From Streptomyces sp. HmicA12 (lineage in GTDB: Bacteria > Actinomycetota > Actinomycetes > Streptomycetales > Streptomycetaceae), in the NCBI RefSeq assembly GCF_000373565.1, contig NZ_KB891814.1, positions 61,983-125,982 on the forward strand: 64,000 nucleotides of DNA, read 5' to 3'. The translations under genes and the position numbers were made by a program. Shown here one piece after another: positions 46,605 through 58,192 of the stretch. Below the pieces are notes generated by a model. That model did not search any database. It was not told the origin of the DNA and was given only the letters and a program-made list of their open reading frames with translations. How positions within the stretch are numbered: position 1 is the stretch's first letter; every line of letters starts with the position of its first letter.

Positions 46605-48125
46605 TCACCCCAGGGGCACGGCCGGCTCCGGCAGTCCGACGGGCCAGGTGTGCACCGGTTCGCCCAGGTGCATCAGCTCGGCGTACCGGCGCGTGGTCGC
46701 CGCCAGCGCCGCGTCGCGGGCCAGGCCGCTCTCCCGGGCGCGGTGGTACGTCGCCGCCTGCCACTGCGCCCCGTTCGTGCGCCGGGCGCAGCGCTCCTCG
46801 ATCACGCCCAGGTAGAAGTCGCGGTCGGCGGGCTCGACACCCCACGCGTCGAGCCCGGCCGCGGCGAGCGGCAGCAACTCGTCCCGCACGAGGGCCACGG
46901 CCGGCACCTGTTCCGTCCCACCGAACCGGCCCCGGCGCGGCCACTCCAGGCGCGCCTCGATCCCGTACCGGCACGCCGTGTCGAAGTTCCGGGACGCCGC
47001 GTCGAAGGAGAGCCGCGACCACACCGGCCGGGAGTCCTCCGCCAGGGCGCGTACGACGCCGTAGTAGAAGGCGGCGTTGGCGATGACGTCGGTGACCGTG
47101 GGCCCCGCGGGCAACACCCGGTTCTCCACCCGCAGATGAGGCACTCCGTCGGCTATTCCGTACACCGGCCGGTTCCACCGGTACACGGTGCCGTTGTGCA
47201 GCACCAGCTCGGCGAGGCTCGGCACACCGCCCTTGTCGAGCACCTCCAGCGGCCGCTCGTCGTCGATCAGGGGCAGCAGCGGCGGAAAGTACCGCAGATT
47301 CTCCTCGAACAGGTCGTACGCCGAATCGATCCACCGCTCCCCGAACCAGGTCCGCGGCCGCACCCCCTGCGCCGCGAGTTCGGGCGGCCTGGTGTCCGTC
47401 GACTGCTGGAACAGCGGGGGCCGCGACTCCCGCCACAGCTCGCGGCCGAACAGGAACGGCGCGTTGGCACCCAGTGCAATCTGCACGGCGGCGACCGCCT
47501 GCGCCGCGTTCCACACATCGGCGAAGCGCCCCGGCGTCACCTGGAGGTGCAACTGCACGGACGTGCACGCCGCTTCGGGCGCGATCGACGAGGACGTGCA
47601 GGTCAGCCGCTCGACCCCGTCGATGTCGAGCTGGAACTCCTCGCCGCGCGCGGCCACGATCTGGTCGTTGAGCAAGGTGTACCGGTCGACGTCCGACAGA
47701 TTCGCGGAGACGAGATCCTCCGCGCCGAGCGTCGGCAGAATGCCGATCATCACGATTCCCGCATCGACCTCGTTGGCCTTGCGGTGCGCATAGCCGAGGC
47801 CGGTCCGCAGCTCCTCCGCCAACTGGTCGAGAACACGCCCGCCGATCCGGTGCGGGGCAATATTCACTTCGAGATTGAACATGGCGAGTTCGGTCTGGAA
47901 ATCGCGGCTCGCGATGCGCTCCAGCACTTCGGCATTCATCATTCTCGGCATGCCGTCGGGTCCGGCCAGATTCAACTCGATCTCCAGCCCCATCAGATTC
48001 TTGGGCCGGTCGAACCGCTTCTCGTCCAACAACCGCTGGAGCCCCTCCAGACACTCCTTGAGCTTGCCCCGGTAGCGCCTCCTGTCTGCCAGATCGACCC
48101 TGCCGGCAACGACCTTCTCCCCCAT
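46605..48125 (-). CDS. Glutamate-cysteine-ligase-like carboxylate-amine ligase
   Basis: A 506-residue enzyme of the GCS2/carboxylate-amine ligase superfamily. Diagnostic segments are NLMGLEIELNLAGPDG (metal-binding Glu residues), FNLEVNIAPH, SVQLHLQVTP, ALGANAPFLFG, LVLHNGTVYRWNRPVYGIADGVPHLRVENRVLPAGPT. The ATP-grasp-unrelated active site appears intact. It would join glutamate to an amine or cysteine with ATP. Streptomycetes make mycothiol rather than glutathione, so the product may be ergothioneine-related or novel. The ATG at 48125 is preferred over upstream in-frame starts that lack similarity. It is convergent with the VWA gene (no gap). Confidence 0.85.
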   Translation of the reverse strand: MGEKVVAGRVDLADRRRYRGKLKECLEGLQRLLDEKRFDRPKNLMGLEIELNLAGPDGMPRMMNAEVLERIASRDFQTELAMFNLEVNIAPHRIGGRVLDQLAEELRTGLGYAHRKANEVDAGIVMIGILPTLGAEDLVSANLSDVDRYTLLNDQIVAARGEEFQLDIDGVERLTCTSSSIAPEAACTSVQLHLQVTPGRFADVWNAAQAVAAVQIALGANAPFLFGRELWRESRPPLFQQSTDTRPPELAAQGVRPRTWFGERWIDSAYDLFEENLRYFPPLLPLIDDERPLEVLDKGGVPSLAELVLHNGTVYRWNRPVYGIADGVPHLRVENRVLPAGPTVTDVIANAAFYYGVVRALAEDSRPVWSRLSFDAASRNFDTACRYGIEARLEWPRRGRFGGTEQVPAVALVRDELLPLAAAGLDAWGVEPADRDFYLGVIEERCARRTNGAQWQAATYHRARESGLARDAALAATTRRYAELMHLGEPVHTWPVGLPEPAVPLG

Positions 48126-48654
48126 GGAAGCGTCCCTCCTCGCACGGGCGACCCGACCACCCGGCCGCATGTCACGGTGGATGATGCCCAGGCAATGTGA
48201 TCGATAACGCCCCGCGCGGGCCCGCGGAGCAGTACGCTCCAGGCAGTTACCCAGCGGCACATTCCTTAGGCATGCGGCACTTCGCAGATTTATCTACCGA
48301 GCACCTGGTGAAAAACACCGACTGGATTCAGCCGACCGCTTGACTTAAAGACATGCAGGTCACGGACGAGCGACTCCGGTAAATCGGGAAGGACACCCGC
48401 AAAACACCGCTGGAACGACGACCGGATAACGCCTTGCCGTCACATCTCGGACTGCTAGCAGAAACACCGTGTGAACACACGTCGTATAAACTCCGCGAAC
48501 GAGACAGAGAGTTGGCACTCGAGGCCGAGGCCCCGCCCCCTCTGGCCCGTCGCGCATCCCTTGTGTACTCACGTGCCCCCGCAGCAGACAGCGCCGTCCG
48601 CTCGTCCCGCATCGCCCCAGCACCACGTGCCTGTCGAATGAGAGGCGACCCACC
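48126..48654. other. 529-bp intergenic region between divergent genes
   Basis: No gene or RNA is recognised. The middle is AT-richer than its surroundings (TTGACTTAAAGACATGC near 48341 looks like a promoter -35 region). A lone TTGGCACTC at about 48514 resembles half a CIRCE operator, without its partner half. Confidence 0.5.
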
Positions 48655-49242
48655 ATGCCGCTGCATGTCCCTCCGGCCCCCGCGCCCGCCCTGCGCACCG
48701 TCCTCACGGCCCTCGGTTCCCCCACCGCCGTCCGCGAGGCCCGCACCCCGTCACTGCGTGCCGCCCAAGGGCCGGCAAGCCCCGAACTCCCTTTGCCCGT
48801 CCACGTGTTGGACCACATCACCGAGACCACCGGCCCCTCCCGCGCCCGGCTCACCGGCTGGCGCTTCCTGATCCGCTGCGGGGAACGCGCGGTGGCGGCC
48901 GCCGACACGATGCTCACTCCCGACGGCTGGGCCTTCTCGCACTTCTTCGAGGGCCCCTACGTCGCGTCCACCGAGCGCGCCCTGCGCCAGGCGGAAACCC
49001 TGACCAAGCCCTACCAGCCCCGTCTGCTCTCGGTACCCGAGCTCTACATGCTCACCCTGTGGCTGCACGGCGACTGCACCGCCGACGCCGCGACCGGGCA
49101 CCCGGAGGCCGACGACATCCTGGTACCGCTCGCGCCGGCCCCGCCCGGCATCGCGGCCCACCGGCCGCACCGCGTGGCCGAACTGCTGCCGGTCCTCACC
49201 CACCGCCTGACGCCCGCCAGGGCGACCACCCTGCTCGCCTGA
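48655..49242 (+). CDS. Conserved hypothetical protein (195 aa)
   Basis: A 195-residue soluble protein, not recognised by family. It contains HVLDHITETTGPSRARLTGWRFLIRCGERAVAAADTMLTPDGWAFSHFFEGPYVASTERALRQAETL and ELYMLTLWLHGDCTADAATGHPEADDILVPLAPAPPG. The composition is alpha/beta with several Trp and Phe; there is no signal or membrane segment. Similar short proteins are common in streptomycetes. The ATG is preceded by GAGGCGACCC. The large AT-richer upstream region suggests a complex promoter. Confidence 0.7.
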   Translation: MPLHVPPAPAPALRTVLTALGSPTAVREARTPSLRAAQGPASPELPLPVHVLDHITETTGPSRARLTGWRFLIRCGERAVAAADTMLTPDGWAFSHFFEGPYVASTERALRQAETLTKPYQPRLLSVPELYMLTLWLHGDCTADAATGHPEADDILVPLAPAPPGIAAHRPHRVAELLPVLTHRLTPARATTLLA

Positions 49243-49292
49243 CGCGACCGGACCCGAAAACGACCGCACCACCGCACCACCGCGAAAAAGAC

Positions 49293-49332
49293 CTGTGCCC
49301 CGCACCGTCCGCCGTCCGGTCGCGGGGCACAG
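49293..49332 (+). terminator. Terminator hairpin after the 195-aa gene
   Basis: CTGTGCCCCGC and GCGGGGCACAG pair perfectly (11 bp) around an 18-base loop, 50 bases after the stop. The remaining 224 bases before the next start hold no gene. Confidence 0.65.
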
Positions 49333-49556
49333 CCCTGTCCGTACGCGCGATACAAGGTGCTCGATACACACTCATCCCGACCGGACTAGCCCCATCCGGT
49401 CACCCCGAACCACCCGAAGGGACAGTGCAGTTGAACTGAACCGTCCGCACGGGTGACGCGTCTCCATCCTGTGAGGACCGCTGCTACGAAATCCCTGCGG
49501 ATTGACGCCCACAGGGCAACACTGGGTTCCGGACCGACTGAAAACGGGGGGCGGCC

Positions 49557-49844
49557 ATGAACGAGTCTTCAAGCCGCAGCGCAGACAGCACGGACAGCGA
49601 CGCCACCGTCATCGACATCACTACGCAGCGAAAGATCCCACCCATGTGCCAGCACCAGCCTTCGTGCCCGACAGCAGAGTCCGCGGACCGGGAGGCCGCG
49701 TTCCCTGTGGCCCATCATCCGGAGCAGGGCTGGAGCCTCCTGTGCAATGGAGTCCTGCTCTTCGAGGACACCGGCGAACTGCTGCCCAACGGCACGATCA
49801 TCGCCCCGCACCGCCCACTGGGCGCAGTGGTCACGGCGGCCTAG
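49557..49844 (+). CDS. DUF5999 family protein
   Basis: A 95-residue protein whose second part is the DUF5999 signature: MCQHQPSCPTAESADREAAFPVAHHPEQGWSLLCNGVLLFEDTGELLPNGTIIAPHRP. Three cysteines (CQHQPSC, LLC) with His residues suggest a small zinc site. Many homologues start at the internal Met (49644), but GGGGGGCGG precedes the ATG at 49557, so a 30-residue polar N-terminal extension is possible. DUF5999 genes are widespread single genes in streptomycetes with no assigned function. It is convergent with gcvP. Confidence 0.8.
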   Translation: MNESSSRSADSTDSDATVIDITTQRKIPPMCQHQPSCPTAESADREAAFPVAHHPEQGWSLLCNGVLLFEDTGELLPNGTIIAPHRPLGAVVTAA

Positions 49845-49854
49845 CAGCGCCCGT

Positions 49855-49906
49855 CAGGGGCGCGGGGAACTGCGCGACCGGCCGCAACGAACCGGCGGCC
49901 GCGCAG
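49855..49906. terminator. Streptomyces GGGGCGCGGGGAACTG repeat / terminator
   Basis: The common repeat CAGGGGCGCGGGGAACTG is followed by CTGCGCG (49870-49876) pairing with CGCGCAG (49900-49906) around inner GGCCGC/GGCGGCC. It lies between convergent DUF5999 and gcvP. Confidence 0.65.
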
Positions 49907-49918
49907 CCACCCCAACCC

Positions 49919-52807
<2,889 letters not shown>

Positions 52808-52870
52808 TGCGGAGGCCTCCTGGTCATTGCGACCTGCGAGGGGCACCACGGCGCGGGTGCCCGGACGGCC

Positions 52871-53078
52871 TCCCCCTCTGTCATCTCAACCTGAGAGCTT
52901 CACCGGCCGCCCGCAGGATCACGGAACACACCGGCTTTCACCGTCGGTGAGAGCGGAAACCTGCACCCCGCCCTGCTTTCCAGAGTGACCTCGTCCGTGC
53001 GGTACAGGGGCCTGAGAGATTCCGGGGAGGAGTTGCTCCTTCGGCGCCTCCGACTACCGTCGGAGGACTCTCCCGCAC
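52871..53078 (-). ncRNA. Tandem glycine riboswitch
   Basis: Reading leftward, the gcvP leader shows both aptamers. The first runs from GGGAGAGTCC (about 53076) through GCGCCGAAGGAGCAA, CCCCGGAATCTCTCAGG and ACCG...GGACGAG to CTGGAAAG. The second contains CACCGACGGTGAAAGCC and GAAGCTCTCAGGTTGAGATGACAG and ends near 52871. These are the conserved glycine-aptamer cores. The riboswitch leaves about 64 bases to the gcvP start. Glycine binding should promote gcvP expression; the exact switching hairpin is not resolved. Confidence 0.93.
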
Positions 53079-53199
53079 AGGGTCAGCAGCCACTCGCCAG
53101 CCTACCAGCGGCGACTCGGCCCGAACCCTCGAGTGGCCGCCTTCCCCAATGTGCTCTTTCGTAGTGTTTACAGACGAGTTGCGATCATCAGGAGGGCTC

Positions 53200-53574
53200 G
53201 TGCAGACCGATGTCGATCCACGCAATCTGATCGGCCGCAAGGCGTTCGACCGCAACGGAACAAAGATCGGCACGGTCGACGAGGTCTACCTCGACGACGC
53301 CACGGGCGTTCCGGAATGGGCGGCGATACGCACGGGCCTGTTCAGCCGTGACGCCTTCGTCCCCCTGGAGCCGAGCGACCTGGTCGACGGCACCCTTCAC
53401 ATCCCCTTCGACCGCGCCCTGATCAAGGACGCCCCCGACTTCGGCGTGGGCCGCCATCTCTCCCCCGAGCAGGAACTCCAGCTGTACCACCACTACGGCC
53501 TGGACGTGACGGCCCCGCAGTCCCCCGACATGACCTTCGGCCACATCGCGGGCGCGGAGGAGGATCCGACCTAG
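53200..53574 (+). CDS. PRC-barrel domain protein
   Basis: A 124-residue protein with a PRC-barrel: DPRNLIGRKAFDRNGTKIGTVDEVYLDDATGVPEWAAIRTGLFSRDAFVPLEPSDL, the fold of RimM and photosynthetic H subunit. The C-terminal part (PEQELQLYHHYGLDV) is helical. It may bind RNA, protein or nucleotide; the function is unknown. The GTG at 53200 follows AGGAGGGCTC, deciding the start. It is divergent from gcvP, its riboswitch lying between the two genes, and has its own promoter-like TAGTGTTT about 35 bases upstream. Confidence 0.83.
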   Translation: MQTDVDPRNLIGRKAFDRNGTKIGTVDEVYLDDATGVPEWAAIRTGLFSRDAFVPLEPSDLVDGTLHIPFDRALIKDAPDFGVGRHLSPEQELQLYHHYGLDVTAPQSPDMTFGHIAGAEEDPT

Positions 53575-53620
53575 GGAGCGTCGCGGCCGGGGGCACGGGC
53601 TGTGTCGATCTGCCGATGCC

Positions 53621-54976
53621 TCAGCGCACCGGCACCTCGACCAGCGGCAAAGGATCAGCGGGCTCCAGCAGCGGATCGTCCACGGCGAACGTCCGCACCC
53701 GCCCCGGCGAAGTCGAGTACGGCGTCTCGAACCGCACCGTCACCCGCCCGAGCCCGCTTCCCTGGACCCACCCGGCCCCGAATTCGGCATGCCGGACATC
53801 GTGCCCGGCCATCCACTTCCGCTCGACGGGCTCGGCGACGACGTCCTCGACCGGCGCCACCACGTCCTCGGCCTCCTCCACCGCGGCGGCCTCCTCGGAA
53901 GCCGCCGCGGCCTGGGCGAAGAGGTCCTCCTGAGTGAAGTCGGCGAGCCCGCTCACACCGACCCCCAGCAGCCGCACGCCCCCGGTGGTGTCCACGCCCT
54001 CCAGGAGCCGCGCGGCGGCCTCCCGCACCACTCCCGGGTCGTCGGTCGGCCCGCGCAGCGTCTCGGACCGCGTCAGGGTCGAGAAGTCGTACCGCCGCAC
54101 CTTGAGCACCACGGTCCGCCCGGATCTGCCTGCCGCCCGCAGCCGCTCCACACACCGGTCGGCGAGCCGCTGAACCTCCGTCCGGACCCGCACCCGGTCG
54201 TGGATGTCCACGTCGTAGGTGTCCTCGACCGACACGGACTTGGAGTCCCGCTCGGCCACGACGGGCCGCTCGTCCCGCGCCAGCGCCATCGCGTACAGAT
54301 GCGTCCCGTGCGCCTTGCCCAACAGCCGCACGAGCTCGTCCTCGCCCGCCTCGGCGATCTCCTCCACGGTCTGGATCCCGGCCCGCCGCAGATGGTCCCC
54401 GGTGGCCGGCCCGACCCCCGGCAGGATCCGTACGGACTTCGGCCCGAGCATCGCCCGCTCGGTCCCCGGCGGTATCAGCAGCAGACCGTCCGGCTTGGCC
54501 TCCTCCGAGGCGATCTTCGCGAGCATCTTGGAGACGGCGATCCCCACGGACCCGGTCAATCCGGTCACCCGCCGAATGTCGGCCCTCAGCCGCAGCCCCA
54601 CGGCCTCCGCGGAAGGCGCGTCCCAAGCCGTCTCACCGGCCTCCAGATCGACGAACGCCTCGTCCAGGCTCAGGGGCTCCACCAGCGGCGAAAGCTCCCG
54701 CAGCAGACCCATCACCTGATCGCTGACCTCGCGGTACAGCCGGAACCGGGGCACGAGGTACGCGGCATTGGGCGCGAGCCGCCGCGCCTGCCCCATCGGC
54801 ATGGCCGAGTGCACCCCGAACCGCCGCGCCTCGTACGACGCCGTGGCCACGACGCCACGCGGCCCGAGCCCGCCGACGACGACCGCTTTCCCGCGCAGGC
54901 TGGGCTTCGCCGCCTGCTCGGCAGAGGCGTAGAAGGCATCCATGTCGAGATGCAGGATCGTCGGCGCGGCTCTCAC
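53621..54976 (-). CDS. dinB: DNA polymerase IV (Y-family) with C-terminal extension
   Basis: A 451-residue translesion polymerase: ILHLDMDAFYASAEQ with Asp11, SLDEAFVDL with Asp105-Glu106 (palm catalytic acids), and the little-finger domain to about residue 345. QEDLF near residue 350 looks like a beta-clamp motif, but it is internal rather than at the C-terminus. About 95 extra residues follow, with a Glu/Val-rich linker and a Trp-Gly-rich beta segment (KWMAGHDVRHAEFGAGWVQG) resembling tudor/PcrA-type domains. No SOS box is evident. The gene is convergent with the PRC gene. Confidence 0.93.
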   Translation of the reverse strand: MRAAPTILHLDMDAFYASAEQAAKPSLRGKAVVVGGLGPRGVVATASYEARRFGVHSAMPMGQARRLAPNAAYLVPRFRLYREVSDQVMGLLRELSPLVEPLSLDEAFVDLEAGETAWDAPSAEAVGLRLRADIRRVTGLTGSVGIAVSKMLAKIASEEAKPDGLLLIPPGTERAMLGPKSVRILPGVGPATGDHLRRAGIQTVEEIAEAGEDELVRLLGKAHGTHLYAMALARDERPVVAERDSKSVSVEDTYDVDIHDRVRVRTEVQRLADRCVERLRAAGRSGRTVVLKVRRYDFSTLTRSETLRGPTDDPGVVREAAARLLEGVDTTGGVRLLGVGVSGLADFTQEDLFAQAAAASEEAAAVEEAEDVVAPVEDVVAEPVERKWMAGHDVRHAEFGAGWVQGSGLGRVTVRFETPYSTSPGRVRTFAVDDPLLEPADPLPLVEVPVR

Positions 54977-55022
54977 GTCTCCGATGCTGCCCTACGCCAC
55001 TGACAACGCGGCCGCACGCCAG

Positions 55023-55643
55023 TCACACGGCCCGGTTGCGCCGCCTCGCGAGCTCGTCCGCCGGGTTGTTCCTGACGATGGTCTCGCCGGTGTCCACCCG
55101 CTCCCCGTGCAACTGCGACAGGGCGCTCTCCACGTCCCGCCAGACGACGCCCACGGCGATCCCGAAGATCCCCTGCCCGCCCTGCAGCAGATCGTGCACC
55201 TCGTCCGGCGACGTGCACTCGTACACCGTCGCGCCGTCGCTCATCAGCGTCATGCGCTCCAGGTCCCTGAAGCCCCGCTCCCGCAGATGCTGCACCGCGG
55301 TCCGGATGTTCTGCAGGGAGACGCCCGTGTCCAGGAACCGCTTCACGACCTTCAGGACGACGACGTCCCGGAAGCTGTACAGACGCTGGGTCCCCGACCC
55401 GTACGCGGCGCGCACGCTGGGTTCCACAAGGCCGGTTCTGGCCCAGTAGTCGAGCTGCCGATAGGTGATTCCGGCCGCCGCGCACGCGGTCGGTCCCCGG
55501 TATCCGAGCTGCTCGGACGTCGCGTCGCCGTCCGCCTGTGCCGCCGCAGGCACTGCCTGCGGACGCTGCGGAGTGTGATCGGCCGCGCTGCCGTGAAACG
55601 AGTACGGACCGCCCGTCGCCGTACCGTCGCCGCTGCTTCTCAC
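55023..55643 (-). CDS. MerR-family regulator (Rv1830-like)
   Basis: A 206-residue protein with a MerR-type winged helix near residues 45-90: CAAAGITYRQLDYWARTGLVEPSVRAAYGSGTQRLYSFRDVVVLKVVKRFLDTGVSLQNIRTAVQHLRERG. It then has the DUF-like C-terminus GATVYECTSPDEVHDLLQGGQGIFGIAVGVVWRDVESALSQLHGE, matching mycobacterial Rv1830-type proteins. The GTG at 55643 follows AGGAGGTCGGC, so longer starts are rejected. The N-terminus before the HTH is disordered. It lies upstream of dinB and downstream of the DUF151 nuclease, part of the conserved block. Target genes are unknown. Confidence 0.88.
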   Translation of the reverse strand: MRSSGDGTATGGPYSFHGSAADHTPQRPQAVPAAAQADGDATSEQLGYRGPTACAAAGITYRQLDYWARTGLVEPSVRAAYGSGTQRLYSFRDVVVLKVVKRFLDTGVSLQNIRTAVQHLRERGFRDLERMTLMSDGATVYECTSPDEVHDLLQGGQGIFGIAVGVVWRDVESALSQLHGERVDTGETIVRNNPADELARRRNRAV

Positions 55644-55849
55644 GCCGACCTCCTCGTATGACCTGCCTTCTCGACGGTAGGCAGTCACCGGAGGTGCGTC
55701 AACGAACGCCACACTCGCCACGCCGAGTGATAATCACCCTAAGAGTGGTTTCCCGTATCCCACCGCGGGGAAAGGCTAGCCGAATGCGCCGAGGCGGCCG
55801 CCCTCGGGCGACCGCCTCTGTTCAGAACCGTCGGGCCACTATCTCCCGG

Positions 55850-56323
55850 TCACTGACTGTTCGTCCCGAAATCTTCGGGCGAGATCTGGTCGAGGAACTC
55901 GCGGAACTTCTCCACCTCGTCCTCCTGCTCGTCCGGGATCGCGATCCCGGCGTCGTCCAGGACCCCGTCACTGCCGAAGATCGGCGTTCCGGTCCGCAGC
56001 GCGAGCGCTATGGCGTCGGACGGGCGGGCGCTGACCTCGACGCCGCTCGCGAACACCAGCTCCGCGTAGAAGACGCCTTCCCGCAGGTCCGTGATGCGTA
56101 CTTCCGTCAGCTCCTGTCCGACCGCCTCCAGCACGTCCTTGAAGAGGTCGTGCGTCAGCGGACGCGCGGGGGCCATGCCCTGCTGAGCGAAGGCGATGGC
56201 CGTCGCCTCCCCCGGTCCGATCCAGATGGGGAGGTAGCGGTCGCCTCCCACTTCACGCAGGAGCACGATCGGTTGGTTGGAGGGCATTTCGACCCGGACA
56301 CCTACGACGTCGAGCTCGTTCAC
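55850..56323 (-). CDS. DUF151 bifunctional nuclease family protein
   Basis: The 157-residue protein MNELDVVGVRVEMPSNQPIVLLREVGGDRYLPIWIGPGEATAIAFAQQGMAPARPLTHDLFKDVLEAVG is the BFN (DUF151) fold, with VSARPSDAIALALRTGTPIF, followed by an acidic C-terminal tail of about 25 residues. Plant relatives degrade RNA and DNA, but the bacterial role is not fixed. The mycobacterial equivalent is Rv1829. It sits between two MerR-family genes in the same direction, a tightly conserved arrangement. The 206-base gap downstream holds no gene. Confidence 0.9.
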   Translation of the reverse strand: MNELDVVGVRVEMPSNQPIVLLREVGGDRYLPIWIGPGEATAIAFAQQGMAPARPLTHDLFKDVLEAVGQELTEVRITDLREGVFYAELVFASGVEVSARPSDAIALALRTGTPIFGSDGVLDDAGIAIPDEQEDEVEKFREFLDQISPEDFGTNSQ

Positions 56324-56409
56324 ACAGCAACCCTAGGACGTGCCCGGCCGGTTTGGGTAGTCGGGCATGCGCCGCATGCCGGGACAGCGGCGCCCACCCG
56401 TCCCTGCGA

Positions 56410-57144
56410 TCAGGGCAGACGCACGCCGAGAGCGGTCTGCACAAGTGCCCCGTGCAGGCGCACCGTGAGGCCCGCCAGCTCCGTGGCACGTGCCTGCGCG
56501 TGCGCCCTGGTCTGCGGATTGCGGTGCACCTTCAACGGTGCCACGACGGAGTCCACGAGGCCGGCCTCACGGTCCGCGGCGGCCCGCATGACACGCAGGT
56601 GCCGCGGCTCGATCCCGAACCGGCCCAGTTCGCCGACGAGCTCGGCGACGAGCACGGCCGCCGCGTCGTACCCCCCGTCCGGCAACGGGCCGATGAGCCC
56701 GTACGACTCCCACTCGGCGAGCTCCGCCTCGTCGATCCCGGCCGCGGCGAGCAGTTCGTCCCGGCCCACCCGGGCAGCGGTCGGAGCGTCACCGCTCTCG
56801 TCCACCGCGGCGTCGCCGGGCCGCCCCGGCGCGGGAACGGGCAGGGACTCGCCCCGCTCCAGGGCGTCGAGCTGTTCCTTGATGACCTTCAGCGGCAGGT
56901 AGTGGTCCCGCTGCATCCGCAGGACGTGGGCGAGTCGCTCGACGTCGTCCGGGCTGAACTTGCGGTAGCCCGAGGGCGTCCGCTGCGGCTCGATGAGCCC
57001 CTCCGACTCCAGGAACCGAATCTTGGAGATCGTGACTTCGGGGAACTCGTCGCGCAGCATGTTCAGCACGGTGCCGATGCTCATCAGCCGACTGTCCGCA
57101 GTGGCGATGCCGCTGCCGGCACCGCCCCTCGGTGTGTGAAGCAT
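56410..57144 (-). CDS. MerR-family regulator, FtsR-like (Rv1828 type)
   Basis: A 244-residue MerR protein: SIGTVLNMLRDEFPEVTISKIRFLESEGLIEPQRTPSGYRKFSPDDVERLAHVLRMQRDHYLPLKVIKEQLDALERG (about residues 22-98). Rather than a metal- or drug-sensing end, it has a second helical domain ELLAAAGIDEAELAEWESYGLIGPLPDGGYDAAAVLVAELVGELGRFGIEPRHLRVMRAAADREAGLVD, as in FtsR of Corynebacterium and Rv1828. FtsR regulates ftsZ there. It lies directly downstream of the GarA-like FHA gene (27 bases), so it may respond to the same kinase cascade. Confidence 0.9.
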   Translation of the reverse strand: MLHTPRGGAGSGIATADSRLMSIGTVLNMLRDEFPEVTISKIRFLESEGLIEPQRTPSGYRKFSPDDVERLAHVLRMQRDHYLPLKVIKEQLDALERGESLPVPAPGRPGDAAVDESGDAPTAARVGRDELLAAAGIDEAELAEWESYGLIGPLPDGGYDAAAVLVAELVGELGRFGIEPRHLRVMRAAADREAGLVDSVVAPLKVHRNPQTRAHAQARATELAGLTVRLHGALVQTALGVRLP

Positions 57145-57171
57145 GGACCTTCCTGACGGTTCGCTGGTGGG

Positions 57172-57993
57172 TCAGATACCTCGCTGGCTCGCGTAGAAGA
57201 CCAGCCGGTACTTGCCGATCTGCACCTCGTCGCCGTTGTTCAGCGTCACCGAGTCGATGCGCTCACGGTTCACGTACGTGCCGTTGAGGCTGCCGACGTC
57301 GGAGACGGTGAACGAGCCGTCCTGCAGGCGGCGGAACTCCACGTGGCGGCGCGACACGGTCACGTCGTCCAGGAAGATGTCGCTCTGCGGGTGGCGACCG
57401 GCCGTGGTCAGCTCGCCGTCCAGGAGGAAGCGGCTGCCCGAGTTCGGGCCGCGCCGCACCACCAGGAGCGCCGAGCCCAGCGGCAGCGCGTCCACCGCGG
57501 CCTGCGCCTCGGGCGACAGGGTGGGCAGCTGCGTCTGGCCGGTGGCCTCGGGGTCGTAGGACTCAAGACCGGAGATGGAGATCGTGGAGGTGGTCTCCGA
57601 CGGCCCCTCGGCCGCCGCTCCGCCACGCAGCGGCGCACCGCAGTTGGAGCAGAACCGGCTGTTCTCGCCGTTCCGGTTCCCGCACCTCTGACACACCAGA
57701 GCCGACATGGACGGATCCTCCTGCCGCGGCTGCCCCGCGGGGGCTTGGGACGCATACGGGCCGGGGCCAAACCCTCCACCCGTACTTGAGGTTGACGGTT
57801 CTCCGAAACCTATGCGGCCGGAACCGGCGGGGTCAACAGACGACGCGCCCTGTCCGCCCGAATTGTCACCAACCTCGTCCCGGAACAGCGGGCGCTCGCC
57901 CACCTGCGTCTCCGGCACGTCTCCCTGGCGCGGCGCACGATGACGGTTGTCCTCACGTGCACTCTTGCCGAACAACTTCGCAAACAACTTCAC
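57172..57993 (-). CDS. GarA-like FHA-domain protein with zinc ribbon
   Basis: A 273-residue protein. The N-terminal 95 residues are disordered. A zinc ribbon has Cys101, 104, 115 and 118 (CQRCG...CSNCG). ETTS at 133-136 matches the GarA phosphorylation motif. The C-terminal FHA domain has Gly199-Arg200 (TAGRHPQSD), SRRH (214-217) and NGTYVN (237-242), the phosphothreonine-binding set. GarA/OdhI proteins regulate 2-oxoglutarate metabolism when unphosphorylated or self-bound. The GTG at 57993 has GGGGAAT upstream. Zn-ribbon plus long linker is an embellishment relative to GarA (about 160 aa). Confidence 0.9.
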   Translation of the reverse strand: MKLFAKLFGKSAREDNRHRAPRQGDVPETQVGERPLFRDEVGDNSGGQGASSVDPAGSGRIGFGEPSTSSTGGGFGPGPYASQAPAGQPRQEDPSMSALVCQRCGNRNGENSRFCSNCGAPLRGGAAAEGPSETTSTISISGLESYDPEATGQTQLPTLSPEAQAAVDALPLGSALLVVRRGPNSGSRFLLDGELTTAGRHPQSDIFLDDVTVSRRHVEFRRLQDGSFTVSDVGSLNGTYVNRERIDSVTLNNGDEVQIGKYRLVFYASQRGI

Positions 57994-58192
57994 GGGCGAT
58001 TCCCCTTGACCGAAACAGACCCGCCCGTGGGGCAGGACGAACCCAGACTGCACACATCGGCGTACGTCACGAACACGGACATCCTCACAACGTCCGTATC
58101 CGCCAAACAGTTTCCACCACGCACCCCGCCTACGGTGCGCCGACCCCCCGCAACCTCATGCCCTCGCACAACATCCCCCATGCGCACTCACC

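Noticed and set aside
48505..48530. Possible CIRCE (HrcA) operator from TTGGCACTC near 48514
   Set aside because: The required GAGTGC half nine bases later is absent, and no chaperone gene follows.
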